Below are positions 1-5,232 of a stretch of 5,578 nucleotides of DNA, piece by piece (within the stretch, counting starts at the first letter, position 1; every line of letters starts with the position of its first letter). Location: the NCBI GenBank assembly GCA_018898235.1, contig JAHIJU010000091.1, forward strand, positions 1 through 5,578. The letters are read 5' to 3'. A model generated the notes under the pieces. The model was not told where the DNA came from, did not search any database, and was given only the letters and a program-made list of their open reading frames with translations. Both the position numbers and the translations under genes were made by a program. This stretch comes from Actinomycetota bacterium (GTDB lineage: Bacteria > Actinomycetota > Actinomycetes > Actinomycetales > Cellulomonadaceae).

Positions 1-480
1 CATCACCCAGCTGAACGCGTAGGCGAACAACAGCAGCAGCCCGAAGGCGGCGACGGCATCGAGTGCGGACCCGCGGATCCGCCAGCCGACGAGCAGCCCG
101 GTGAGCCCCATGATGAGCAGCGACAGCACGTTGTAGACGATGTCGGACGCGGTGCGGCCGACGAGCACCCCGGCCCGGCTCATCGGCAGCGAGCGGAACC
201 GGTCGATGATGCCCTTCTGCATGTCCTCCGCGAGGCCGGCCCCGGTGAAGGTGGCGCCGAAGACGACGGTCTGGGCGAAGATCCCGCCGATGAGGAACTC
301 GCGGTAGCTGACCCCGTTGCCCGGGTCGATCGCCCCGCCGAACACGTAGGCGAACAGCAGCACGAACATGATGGGCGACAGCAGCACCGCGACCAGGATC
401 TCCGGCACCCGGCGGATCTTGACGAAGTTGCGCTGGGCGACGATGTTCCCGTCGCGCACGGCTCGGACCAGGGCGTTCAT
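1..480 (-). CDS. DrrB-like ABC-2 type transporter permease (3' end beyond window)
   Basis: Membrane subunit of a two-gene ABC exporter; it would form the translocation path in the cytoplasmic membrane and pair with the ATPase encoded just upstream. Only the first 160 residues are present, and the frame stays open to base 1. A short cytoplasmic N-terminus with RNFVKIRRVPEI (residues 17-28) leads into a first membrane segment (about 28-49, ending FAYVFGGAI), as in daunorubicin-exporter DrrB proteins. Hydrophobic segments follow at about 61-82, 112-133 and 141-160. Between the second and third lies KGIIDRFRSLPMSR (89-102), the cytoplasmic motif typical of ABC-2 permeases. The start is set by an excellent Shine-Dalgarno sequence and an ATGA overlap with the ATPase stop. 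Full-length relatives are roughly 250-290 residues, so about 100 are missing. Family call is firm; the substrate cannot be told from sequence. Confidence 0.93.
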   Translation of the reverse strand, partial: MNALVRAVRDGNIVAQRNFVKIRRVPEILVAVLLSPIMFVLLFAYVFGGAIDPGNGVSYREFLIGGIFAQTVVFGATFTGAGLAEDMQKGIIDRFRSLPMSRAGVLVGRTASDIVYNVLSLLIMGLTGLLVGWRIRGSALDAVAAFGLLLLFAYAFSWVM

Positions 481-1523
481 CGTGCGACCTCCTCGGCGGC
501 GGCGGCGCGTCGTCGTCCTCGCCGGGTGCCTGCGGCGCTGGCGGTGCCTGCACCGCCAGCTGGCGGGGCGCCGTCCTCGGTGACGTGGCCCGTGAGGGTG
601 AGGAACACGTCGTCGAGGGTGGGGCGGCGCAGCCCGATGTCGAGCACCTCGATGCCGCGGGTCGCCAGGTCGGCCAGCACCTGGGCGAGCGACCGGGCCC
701 CGTCGGGTGCGGCCGTGGAGAGCTCGCGGGGCGTGCCGCCGTCGAGCACCTCGCCGCCGCCGACGGCTGCCAGTGCGGCCTGGGCGCCCTCGCGGTCTGC
801 GGCGTCGGCCAGCACCAGCTCGACGCGTTCGCCGCCGATCATGGTCTTGAGCTGATCGGCCGTGCCGTGCGCGATGGCCGTCCCGTGGTCGATGACGACG
901 ATGTCGTCGGCCAGCCGGTCGGCCTCCTCCAGGTACTGGGTGGTGAGCAGCAGCGTCGCGCCGTCGGTCACCAGCTCGCGGATGACTTCCCACATCGCCA
1001 GCCGGGAGCGCGGGTCGAGCCCGGTGGTCGGCTCGTCGAGCACGAGGACCGGAGGTGCGGCGACCAGGGCCGCGGCCAGGTCGAGGCGTCGGCGCAGCCC
1101 GCCCGAGTAGGTCTTCGTCGGCCGGCGGCCCACCTCGACCAGGTCGAAGCGTTCCAGCAGCTCATCGGCCCGTCGTCGGGCGGTGGCCTTCGGCAGTCCG
1201 TACAGCCGCCCGACCATCGTGAGGTTCTCGAACCCGGTGAGGTACTCGTCGACCGCGGCGTACTGCCCGGACAGCCCGATCCGCCGGCGCACCTGCTCGG
1301 CGTCGTGCATGACGTCGGCCCCCGCGACGCGTGCGCTGCCGGCGTCGGCCCGCAGCAGCGTGGTGAGGATGCGCACGGCCGTCGTCTTGCCCGCGCCGTT
1401 GGGCCCGAGCAGGCCGAGCACCGTCCCGGCCGGGACGGACAGGTCGAGCCCGTCCAGTGCATGCACGGTACCGTAGTGCTTGACCAGGCCGGTTGCCTCG
1501 ATCATGGGTGCCTGGGGCGTCAT
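477..1523 (-). CDS. DrrA-like ABC transporter ATP-binding protein
   Basis: ATPase subunit of a DrrAB-type exporter, acting as a dimer on the cytoplasmic face of the adjacent permease. The 348-residue protein has Walker A GPNGAGKTT (40-48), Q-loop Gln87, signature YSGGLRRRLDLA (139-150) and Walker B VLVLDEPTTGLD (159-170, catalytic Glu164). The switch position is Gln196 in LLLTTQYLEEAD instead of His, usual for the DrrA subfamily. The C-terminal region carries PTLDDVFLTLTGH (301-313), matching the LDEVFL-type motif of DrrA linked to assembly with DrrB. The last ~30 residues are a low-complexity Ala/Gly/Arg tail. The ATG at 1523 is chosen because it follows GAGAGG at proper spacing and begins the protein just before the nucleotide-binding fold; a GTG at 1586 would add 21 unlikely residues. 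The stop overlaps the permease ATG by 4 nt. Daunorubicin as substrate is not implied. Confidence 0.95.
   Translation of the reverse strand: MTPQAPMIEATGLVKHYGTVHALDGLDLSVPAGTVLGLLGPNGAGKTTAVRILTTLLRADAGSARVAGADVMHDAEQVRRRIGLSGQYAAVDEYLTGFENLTMVGRLYGLPKATARRRADELLERFDLVEVGRRPTKTYSGGLRRRLDLAAALVAAPPVLVLDEPTTGLDPRSRLAMWEVIRELVTDGATLLLTTQYLEEADRLADDIVVIDHGTAIAHGTADQLKTMIGGERVELVLADAADREGAQAALAAVGGGEVLDGGTPRELSTAAPDGARSLAQVLADLATRGIEVLDIGLRRPTLDDVFLTLTGHVTEDGAPPAGGAGTASAAGTRRGRRRAAAAEEVAR
487..494 (-). promoter_or_regulatory. Strong ribosome binding site of the permease gene
   Basis: On the minus strand this reads GAGGAGGT, an almost perfect anti-16S match, 6 nt before the permease ATG at 480. 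It lies inside the last codons of the ATPase gene. Together with the ATGA stop/start overlap it indicates efficient coupled translation of both transporter subunits. Confidence 0.8.
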
Positions 1524-1530
1524 CGCGGGT

Positions 1531-1536
1531 CCTCTC
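1531..1536 (-). promoter_or_regulatory. Ribosome binding site of the ATPase gene
   Basis: The minus strand reads GAGAGG followed by 7 nt and the ATG at 1523. It decides the start in favour of MTPQAPMIEA rather than the upstream in-frame GTG at 1586, which has no comparable site. Confidence 0.6.
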
Positions 1537-1564
1537 GGGCAGGGCGGTGAGTCGGCTCGCCCCA

Positions 1565-1586
1565 GTGTGGACTGGACCACCCACAC
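1565..1586. promoter_or_regulatory. Dyad upstream of the ABC exporter genes, possible operator
   Basis: GTGTGG (1565-1570) and CCACAC (1581-1586) form a perfect 6-bp inverted repeat with a 10-nt spacer. Inside it lies a second, nested dyad, GTGG (1567-1570) and CCAC (1577-1580). The site is about 40-60 nt upstream of the ATPase ATG, between the hairpin at 1594-1620 and the ribosome binding site, so it is well placed for a repressor site. No convincing -35/-10 pair was found here, and the site does not resemble the GCTA/TAGC palindromes at the hydrolase promoter. The regulatory role is inference. Confidence 0.3.
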
Positions 1587-1593
1587 GCGCCCG

Positions 1594-1620
1594 GGCGACA
1601 GCCGCCGGTGCGGTGTCGCC
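1594..1620 (-). terminator. GC-rich hairpin terminator after the DUF4260 gene
   Basis: GGCGACA (1594-1600) and TGTCGCC (1614-1620) pair perfectly over 7 bp. Above a one-base bulge (G1601), CCGC (1602-1605) and GCGG (1610-1613) extend the stem by 4 bp to a CGGT tetraloop. The hairpin starts 5 nt beyond the DUF4260 stop and precedes the ABC genes. There is no T-run after it, as is common for actinobacterial hairpin terminators. It suggests the hydrolase-TetR-DUF4260 and ABC units are at least partly separate, though readthrough is possible. Confidence 0.5.
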
Positions 1621-1625
1621 GCAGG

Positions 1626-1991
1626 TCAGCGCAGCGGTCGGGGCCCGAACCCCAGCGCCCGGTCGGTCCCGACGTGGAACAGCCAGCAGCCGGCCACCGC
1701 GACCAGCAGCCCACCGCCCCCGAGCAGCAGGTGCAGCCCCAGCAGCGCGAGCGGCACCGCGAGGTTGTGCACCAGGTTGTAGCCGATCGCGCCGGCCCGG
1801 TGGCCGATGGCGTAGCCCAGCATCGACAGGTCGAACACGAGGAACACCGCGAGCAGCCACCACCACGGGTACCCGGCCCGGACGACGAGGACCGCGGCGG
1901 CGACCGCGATGGCGGCGCCCTCGACCCGGGCCAGCACGGGCACGGGCGTGGCGGGCGGTGGGGTCCGCGCGGGTGCGGCGGTGGCGGTCAC
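1626..1991 (-). CDS. DUF4260 family integral membrane protein
   Basis: A small 121-residue hydrophobic protein with four predicted membrane helices at about 23-38, 44-62, 70-88 and 90-106, after a Pro/Ala-rich N-terminus. It carries the marks of DUF4260: DLSMLGY (54-60), YNLVHN (71-76) and a C-terminal WLFHVGTDRALGFG (103-116), with conserved His, Asp and Arg at the membrane edge. The biochemical role of the family is not established. The start is GTG at 1991, overlapping the TetR stop in a GTGA arrangement. There is no good Shine-Dalgarno sequence before it, so translation probably depends on coupling to TetR. Its place as last gene of a hydrolase-regulator operon, next to an exporter, is compatible with a role in membrane stress or small-molecule handling, but that is only inference. 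Confidence 0.85.
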   Translation of the reverse strand: MTATAAPARTPPPATPVPVLARVEGAAIAVAAAVLVVRAGYPWWWLLAVFLVFDLSMLGYAIGHRAGAIGYNLVHNLAVPLALLGLHLLLGGGGLLVAVAGCWLFHVGTDRALGFGPRPLR

Positions 1992-2557
1992 GGTCGCCGC
2001 CAGGTGTCGAGGGCGGTCACCATGGCGTCGACCGCCTTGGCGTAGCTGGTCTCCAGGTCGGTCGGGAGCTTGTACGCCCCGGCGGTCTCCAGGCTGACGA
2101 ACCCGTGGATGACGGCCCGCAGGAACCGGGTGGCGTCGATGGCGTCGTCCCCGGTGAGGTCGTACCCGGCCAGGACGGTGAAGATGACGTCGAGCGCGGC
2201 CGCGCTGGCCGCCTGGTCGGCGGCGTCGTCCGGTTCGGGGGCCCGGATCGTGGCGGGGTACTGCGCCGGGTTGGCCCGTGCCCAGGCGCGGTAGGCGGCC
2301 GCGAGCGCCCGGACCGCGTCATGCCGCGCGCAGCCGATGGTGGCCTGGGCGAGGGCCGCCGCCAGGTCCCGCTTGGCGCGCAGCATGATGCCGCGACGCA
2401 GACCCGGCAGACCGTCGATGTGCTTGTAGAGCGACGGGGTGCGCACGCCGAGGCTCTGGGCGAGCTCGGCGAGCGTCAGGTCGTCGTCCGGGTGCTCCTC
2501 GAGCAGCTGTGCGGCGCGTTCGATGACGGCGTCGCTCGACAGACCGGCCCTAGGCAT
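1988..2557 (-). CDS. TetR/AcrR family transcriptional regulator (WHG-type C-terminal domain)
   Basis: A 189-residue regulator of normal TetR length. An N-terminal helix (about 7-22, SSDAVIERAAQLLEE) leads to a helix-turn-helix at about 27-55 (LTLAELAQSLGVRTPSLYKHIDGLPGLRR) with the characteristic SLYKHI recognition helix. The rest is an all-helical ligand and dimer domain. WARANPAQYPAT (92-103) and FLRAVIHGFVSLETAG (145-160) fit the TetR_C_33/WHG group. The ATG lies 8 nt inside the end of the hydrolase gene and has no clear Shine-Dalgarno sequence, so it is likely translated by coupling. Its own stop overlaps the DUF4260 start by 4 nt. Regulators in this position usually repress their own operon; the palindromes at 3400-3428 are the natural binding site. 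The inducer is unknown and may be a substrate of the hydrolase or exporter. Family call is secure; the target is inference. Confidence 0.93.
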   Translation of the reverse strand: MPRAGLSSDAVIERAAQLLEEHPDDDLTLAELAQSLGVRTPSLYKHIDGLPGLRRGIMLRAKRDLAAALAQATIGCARHDAVRALAAAYRAWARANPAQYPATIRAPEPDDAADQAASAAALDVIFTVLAGYDLTGDDAIDATRFLRAVIHGFVSLETAGAYKLPTDLETSYAKAVDAMVTALDTWRRP

Positions 2558-3386
2558 CGGTGTGCACGCTGGACAGGAATCCGAGCACGGCCGGGCCGGT
2601 GAGTTCTGGCCGCTGCGCCTGCGGGTAGTGGCCGGCGTCGGGCACCATCACGACGGTTCCGCGCAGCGCCTCGCCGATCCAGGCGGCCTCGGCCGCCGGG
2701 TCCGTGAAGTCGGGGTCCTTCTCGCCCATGATGACGAGCACCGGGACGTCGACCTCGGCCAGCCGGCGCTCGGCGAACGCGTGGTCGGCGGAGCGCGCGG
2801 TCTGCGAGAACGCCTTGCCGTACGCCGGGTCGCGGAGCTTGGCCACGACCTTGGTGCGGTAGTCCGCGAAGTCGACGGGCTTGGTCCCGGCGTTGAGGGA
2901 CGGCAGGTAGGCCTTCCACACGGGGGCGACCCACAGCGGCGCGACCATCGCGTGGAACAGGGCCGTCATCCCGGGTGCGCTGGCCGCGTTGCGCACGAAC
3001 GGGCCGATGAGGACGAGGCCGGTGACCAGCTCGGGCCGGTCGGCGGCCAGGATCACGGCGGCCCCGGCGGCCAGCGAGTTGCCAACGACGACGGCCGGTC
3101 CGCCGAGCTCGTCGATGAGTGCGCCGATGTCGGAGGCGGTCTGCGGGCCGCCGTAGGAGGTGAAGGTGGTGTCGGAGTCACCGTGCCCGCGAAGGTCGGT
3201 GCTGGCGACGGTGTAGCCCGCGGCGACGAGCACCGGGACGAGGAACCGGTAGGAGGAGCGCAGCTCGGCCATGCCGGGCACGAGGACGACGAGCGGGCCG
3301 GTGCCCTGCACGTCGTAAGCGATGCGTCCGTCCTCCCGGACGAGGTAGCGGGTCGCGCCGGGGGTGGCGTTCTGGTCGGTGGTCAT
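2550..3386 (-). CDS. Alpha/beta fold hydrolase
   Basis: A 278-residue soluble serine hydrolase of the alpha/beta fold, first gene of its operon. After YDVQGTGPLVVLVPGMAE (oxyanion loop around residues 37-40) comes STDLRGHGDSD (62-72). The nucleophile elbow is VVVGNSLAAG with Ser104; the usual last glycine of GxSxG is Ala106. The acid is probably Asp224 in GEKDPDF (221-227), and the base is His253 in DAGHYPQ (250-256). The cap between about 130 and 205 is the variable, substrate-choosing part and includes the aromatic-rich LWVAPVWKAYLP. There is no signal peptide, so it should be cytoplasmic. The ATG at 3386 is chosen because the conserved fold begins just after it and a good promoter ends 6 nt before it; longer in-frame starts would cross that promoter. 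The substrate is unknown: an esterase, lactonase, epoxide hydrolase or dehalogenase-like role cannot be separated here. Confidence 0.93.
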   Translation of the reverse strand: MTTDQNATPGATRYLVREDGRIAYDVQGTGPLVVLVPGMAELRSSYRFLVPVLVAAGYTVASTDLRGHGDSDTTFTSYGGPQTASDIGALIDELGGPAVVVGNSLAAGAAVILAADRPELVTGLVLIGPFVRNAASAPGMTALFHAMVAPLWVAPVWKAYLPSLNAGTKPVDFADYRTKVVAKLRDPAYGKAFSQTARSADHAFAERRLAEVDVPVLVIMGEKDPDFTDPAAEAAWIGEALRGTVVMVPDAGHYPQAQRPELTGPAVLGFLSSVHTDA

Positions 3387-3392
3387 GCGGCT

Positions 3393-3421
3393 ACTGTAAC
3401 TAGCCCAATGGCTAATGGCAA
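3393..3421 (-). promoter_or_regulatory. Sigma70-type promoter of the hydrolase-TetR-DUF4260 operon, predicted leaderless
   Basis: On the minus strand TTGCCA (3416-3421) and TACAGT (3393-3398) are separated by exactly 17 nt, a near-consensus vegetative promoter and rare in such GC-rich DNA. Only 6 nt lie between the -10 box and the hydrolase ATG at 3386, so the expected transcription start is the A of the ATG. The absence of any Shine-Dalgarno sequence there agrees with a leaderless mRNA, which is common in actinobacteria. Confidence 0.65.
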
Positions 3422-3428
3422 TAGCTAG
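3400..3428. promoter_or_regulatory. Probable TetR operator: overlapping palindromes over the operon promoter
   Basis: An AT-richer island in GC-rich surroundings. It contains TAGCC/GGCTA (3401-3405 and 3410-3414) and an overlapping 15-bp imperfect palindrome at 3411-3425, GCTAATG-G-CAATAGC in form, with 6 of 7 pairs matching. The outer arms CTAGC (3400-3404) and GCTAG (3424-3428) also pair. Read as direct repeats, CAATGGCTA (3406-3414) and CAATAGCTA (3419-3427) recur every 13 bp. The site covers the -35 box and spacer of the hydrolase promoter, so a bound TetR dimer or pair of dimers would block polymerase. Binding by the TetR at 1988-2557 is inferred from position and symmetry. Confidence 0.6.
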
Positions 3429-3514
3429 ACGATGTGCGGACGTGTCCACCGACGCCTCGCCCCTGCTCCGCATGGGCGCGACCGGAGGCGGGCCGCGGGG
3501 CCTCGACCGGGGCC

Positions 3515-3534
3515 GGCGCGCGCCCGGGCGCCCG
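3515..3534 (+). other. Cluster of perfect GC palindromes in the leader of the CYTH-CHAD gene
   Basis: Three overlapping perfect palindromes lie directly before the ribosome binding site: a 10-mer at 3515-3524, a 12-mer at 3520-3531 and a 10-mer at 3525-3534. If transcribed they offer alternative hairpins ending 2 nt before the Shine-Dalgarno sequence. All-G/C sequence makes chance palindromes more likely, so function is uncertain. No plus-strand promoter could be assigned in 3387-3552. Confidence 0.3.
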
Positions 3535-3536
3535 TC

Positions 3537-3545
3537 GGAGGAGGA
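3537..3545 (+). promoter_or_regulatory. Strong ribosome binding site of the CYTH-CHAD gene
   Basis: GGAGGAGGA followed by 7 nt and the ATG at 3553. It fixes the start at MAAFRELEAS. The longer in-frame start at 3415 lies inside the divergent operator and would add 46 residues of non-domain, Gly/Arg/Pro-rich sequence. Confidence 0.75.
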
Positions 3546-3552
3546 TCCAGGA

Positions 3553-5232
3553 ATGGCCGCGTTCCGCGAGCTGGAAGCATCGTTCGAGGTGGGGGCACGC
3601 CTCGTGCTGCCCGATCTGCGCGCCGTGCCCGGCGTGGCGGCGGTGCGCACCGACCCGCCCGTCGAGCTGGTCGCGACCTACTTCGACACGGACGCGGGCG
3701 ACCTGGTGCGGGCCGGGATCACGCTGCGTCGCCGGACGGGCGGGTCCGATGCGGGCTGGCACCTCAAGGTCCCGGCCACGTCGCCCGACGGTCGCGATCT
3801 GGCGCACACCGGCCCGCGCGACCGCACCGAGCACCGCTGGCCTGCTGCCCCGATGTCCGCAGCCGCGACCTCTGAGGCGGCGACGTCCGGATCTCCGACG
3901 TCCGATGCGGCGTTGTCCGATGCTGCGACGCCGCCCGCCGAGCTCCTCGACCTGGTCCGCGCCCGGCTGCACGGCCAACCGGTGCACCCGGTCGCGGTCG
4001 TGGCGACCGTCCGGACGGTGCACCACCTGCTCGACCCGGACGGCCGCGAGGTGCTCGAGATCGCCGACGACGACGTGCGCGGCGTCCCCACGGGCCGGGC
4101 CGCCCGGACGTGGCGGGAGTGGGAGGTGGAGCTGCGCGACGGCGACGACGAGCAGCTGACCGCCGCGGCGCAGCTGCTGGGCGAGGCCGGTGGCACTGGG
4201 CCGCGGGCCGTCGGCAAGCTGGTGCGCACCCTCGGTGACGTGCCGACGGTCCGCACGACCGCCCTCGACGCCACCGCGGGCGAGGTGGCCCGGGCGTACC
4301 TGGCGACCCAGGTCGAGGCGCTGCTCACCCTGGACCCGGCCGTGCGTGCCGGGGATGACGAGGCGGTCCACGACGCCCGGATCGCGACGAGGCGGGCGCG
4401 CGCCGTGCTGTCGGTGTGCCGCCCGGTGTTCGAGGATGCCGGCGCCGGGGTCGCTGGTGCTGAGGACGCGGGTGCGGGTGCCGGTCGGGCCGGTGAGGTG
4501 CGTCCGGGTGACCATCGGACTCTCGACGGGCGGGCCGAGACGGTCGGTCCGCTGCTGCGTGAGCTGGGCCGGTTGCTCGGTGCGGTGCGTGACCCGGCCG
4601 TCGAGGCTGCCGCGTACCGTGCCCGCGCCGCCGCCGAACCGCCCGGCATCGACTCGCGTGCGGCCCTGCGGCTGCTGGTTGCCGACCGCTCGGCCACCCG
4701 TCGTCGCGGGCTACGTGCCGTCCGGTCCTTCCTCACCTCACCTGACGGCGACAGCCTCTTCGCCGCCCTGGTCGCCCTGGCCGACACCTCGCCGACCGGC
4801 CCACGTGCCGCCGAACCGGCCCGCGACCTGCTGCGTCGCCGCACCCGCTCCCGTACCCGCCACCTGGCCGCCGCATGGGACGTCGCCGCCGCCGTCCCGC
4901 CGGGTCCCGACCGCGACGCCGCGCTCCACGAGGTGCGCAAGAGCGCCCGGCACGCCCGCTACGCCGCGGAGGTCGCCGCCCTGGTCCACGGCCGCCCGGC
5001 CCGGCGCTCCGCCCGCAGGTTCCAACGCGTGCAGGACACTCTCGGCGAGCAGCACGACACCGTTGTCCGCCGCGCGACACTCGAACGACTGGCCGAGCGC
5101 GCCGGGCCGGAGGCGTTCATGCTGGGTCGCTGGCACGCCTGGGAACAGCTCGACGCCGCCCGCGCCGAGCATGCGGGCGAGAAGGCCGTGCGCCGGGCGC
5201 TGGCCCCGCGCCGGCGCAGGTGGATGACCTGA
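3553..5232 (+). CDS. CYTH and CHAD domain-containing protein (polyphosphate/triphosphate-related)
   Basis: A 559-residue soluble protein joining two domains. CYTH (about 4-230) is a triphosphate-tunnel fold that binds or cleaves triphosphate compounds. Visible are ATYFDT (41-46), GITLRRR (55-61), WHLKVPA (69-75), VATVRT (150-155), EIADDDV (169-175), WREWEVEL (187-194) and GKLVRTLGD (221-229). The N-terminal ExExK signature reads ELEAS (6-10), so its lysine is replaced by Ser10. CHAD (about 240-550) is a helical, conserved-histidine domain known to bind inorganic polyphosphate. VHDARIATRRARAVL (272-286, His273), LRELGRLLGAVRD (335-347) and LHEVRKSARHARYAAE (458-473, His459) are its basic helices, followed by FQRVQDTLGEQHDTVV (490-505). 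Two repeat-bearing Ala/Gly-rich insertions occur, near 98-128 and 294-327. It is divergent from the hydrolase operon and appears to be a single-gene unit. Whether it is an active triphosphatase or only a polyphosphate-binding protein is open. Confidence 0.93.
   Translation: MAAFRELEASFEVGARLVLPDLRAVPGVAAVRTDPPVELVATYFDTDAGDLVRAGITLRRRTGGSDAGWHLKVPATSPDGRDLAHTGPRDRTEHRWPAAPMSAAATSEAATSGSPTSDAALSDAATPPAELLDLVRARLHGQPVHPVAVVATVRTVHHLLDPDGREVLEIADDDVRGVPTGRAARTWREWEVELRDGDDEQLTAAAQLLGEAGGTGPRAVGKLVRTLGDVPTVRTTALDATAGEVARAYLATQVEALLTLDPAVRAGDDEAVHDARIATRRARAVLSVCRPVFEDAGAGVAGAEDAGAGAGRAGEVRPGDHRTLDGRAETVGPLLRELGRLLGAVRDPAVEAAAYRARAAAEPPGIDSRAALRLLVADRSATRRRGLRAVRSFLTSPDGDSLFAALVALADTSPTGPRAAEPARDLLRRRTRSRTRHLAAAWDVAAAVPPGPDRDAALHEVRKSARHARYAAEVAALVHGRPARRSARRFQRVQDTLGEQHDTVVRRATLERLAERAGPEAFMLGRWHAWEQLDAARAEHAGEKAVRRALAPRRRRWMT
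3853..3927 (+). repeat. Degenerate 15-bp coding minisatellite (five pentapeptide units) in the CYTH domain
   Basis: Residues 101-125 of the CYTH-CHAD protein parse as five 5-residue units: MSAAA, TSEAA, TSGSP, TSDAA, LSDAA. In DNA this is a 15-bp period; the last two copies share TCCGATGC and are the most alike. It lies in a loop between RTEHRW and the PAELLDLVRARL helix, so it is probably a flexible linker-like insertion. Because the unit is a multiple of three, copy-number change would keep frame. Confidence 0.65.
4432..4479 (+). repeat. EDAGAG direct repeat within an insertion in the CHAD domain
   Basis: The peptide EDAGAG occurs at residues 294-299 and 304-309 of the CYTH-CHAD protein, a 30-bp spacing in DNA with synonymous and non-synonymous drift. 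It sits between the first CHAD helix and the LRELGRLLG helix. This inter-helix loop is about 25-30 residues longer than I would expect for the family. Confidence 0.5.

Noticed and set aside
585..1550. Long plus-strand open frame opposite the ABC ATPase
   Set aside because: It is antisense to a protein with all ABC ATPase motifs. Long antisense frames are usual in very GC-rich coding DNA, and its product is Arg/Gly/Gln-rich with no recognisable domain.
1524..1586. GTG start at 1586 for the ATPase
   Set aside because: It overlaps the dyad and gives a leader (MWVVQSTLGRAD) absent from the expected ABC fold. The ATG at 1523 has a ribosome binding site.
3415..3552. CYTH-CHAD start at the ATG at 3415, or at 3472
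   Set aside because: The 3415 ATG lies within the palindromic operator. The added residues are not domain sequence, and neither site has a Shine-Dalgarno sequence comparable to GGAGGAGGA before 3553.
3387..3650. N-terminal extension of the hydrolase by an upstream in-frame start at 3650
   Set aside because: The extra 88 residues are Arg/Pro/Ser-rich, would run across the promoter and operator, and overlap the start of the divergent gene. The ATG at 3386 fits the fold and the promoter.
3678..4940. Long minus-strand open frame opposite the CYTH-CHAD gene, and a second at 3412-4515
   Set aside because: Both give Ser/Arg/Ala- or Gly/Arg/His-rich translations without domains, opposite a gene with clear CYTH and CHAD motifs and a strong ribosome binding site. 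They are shadows of its codon bias.
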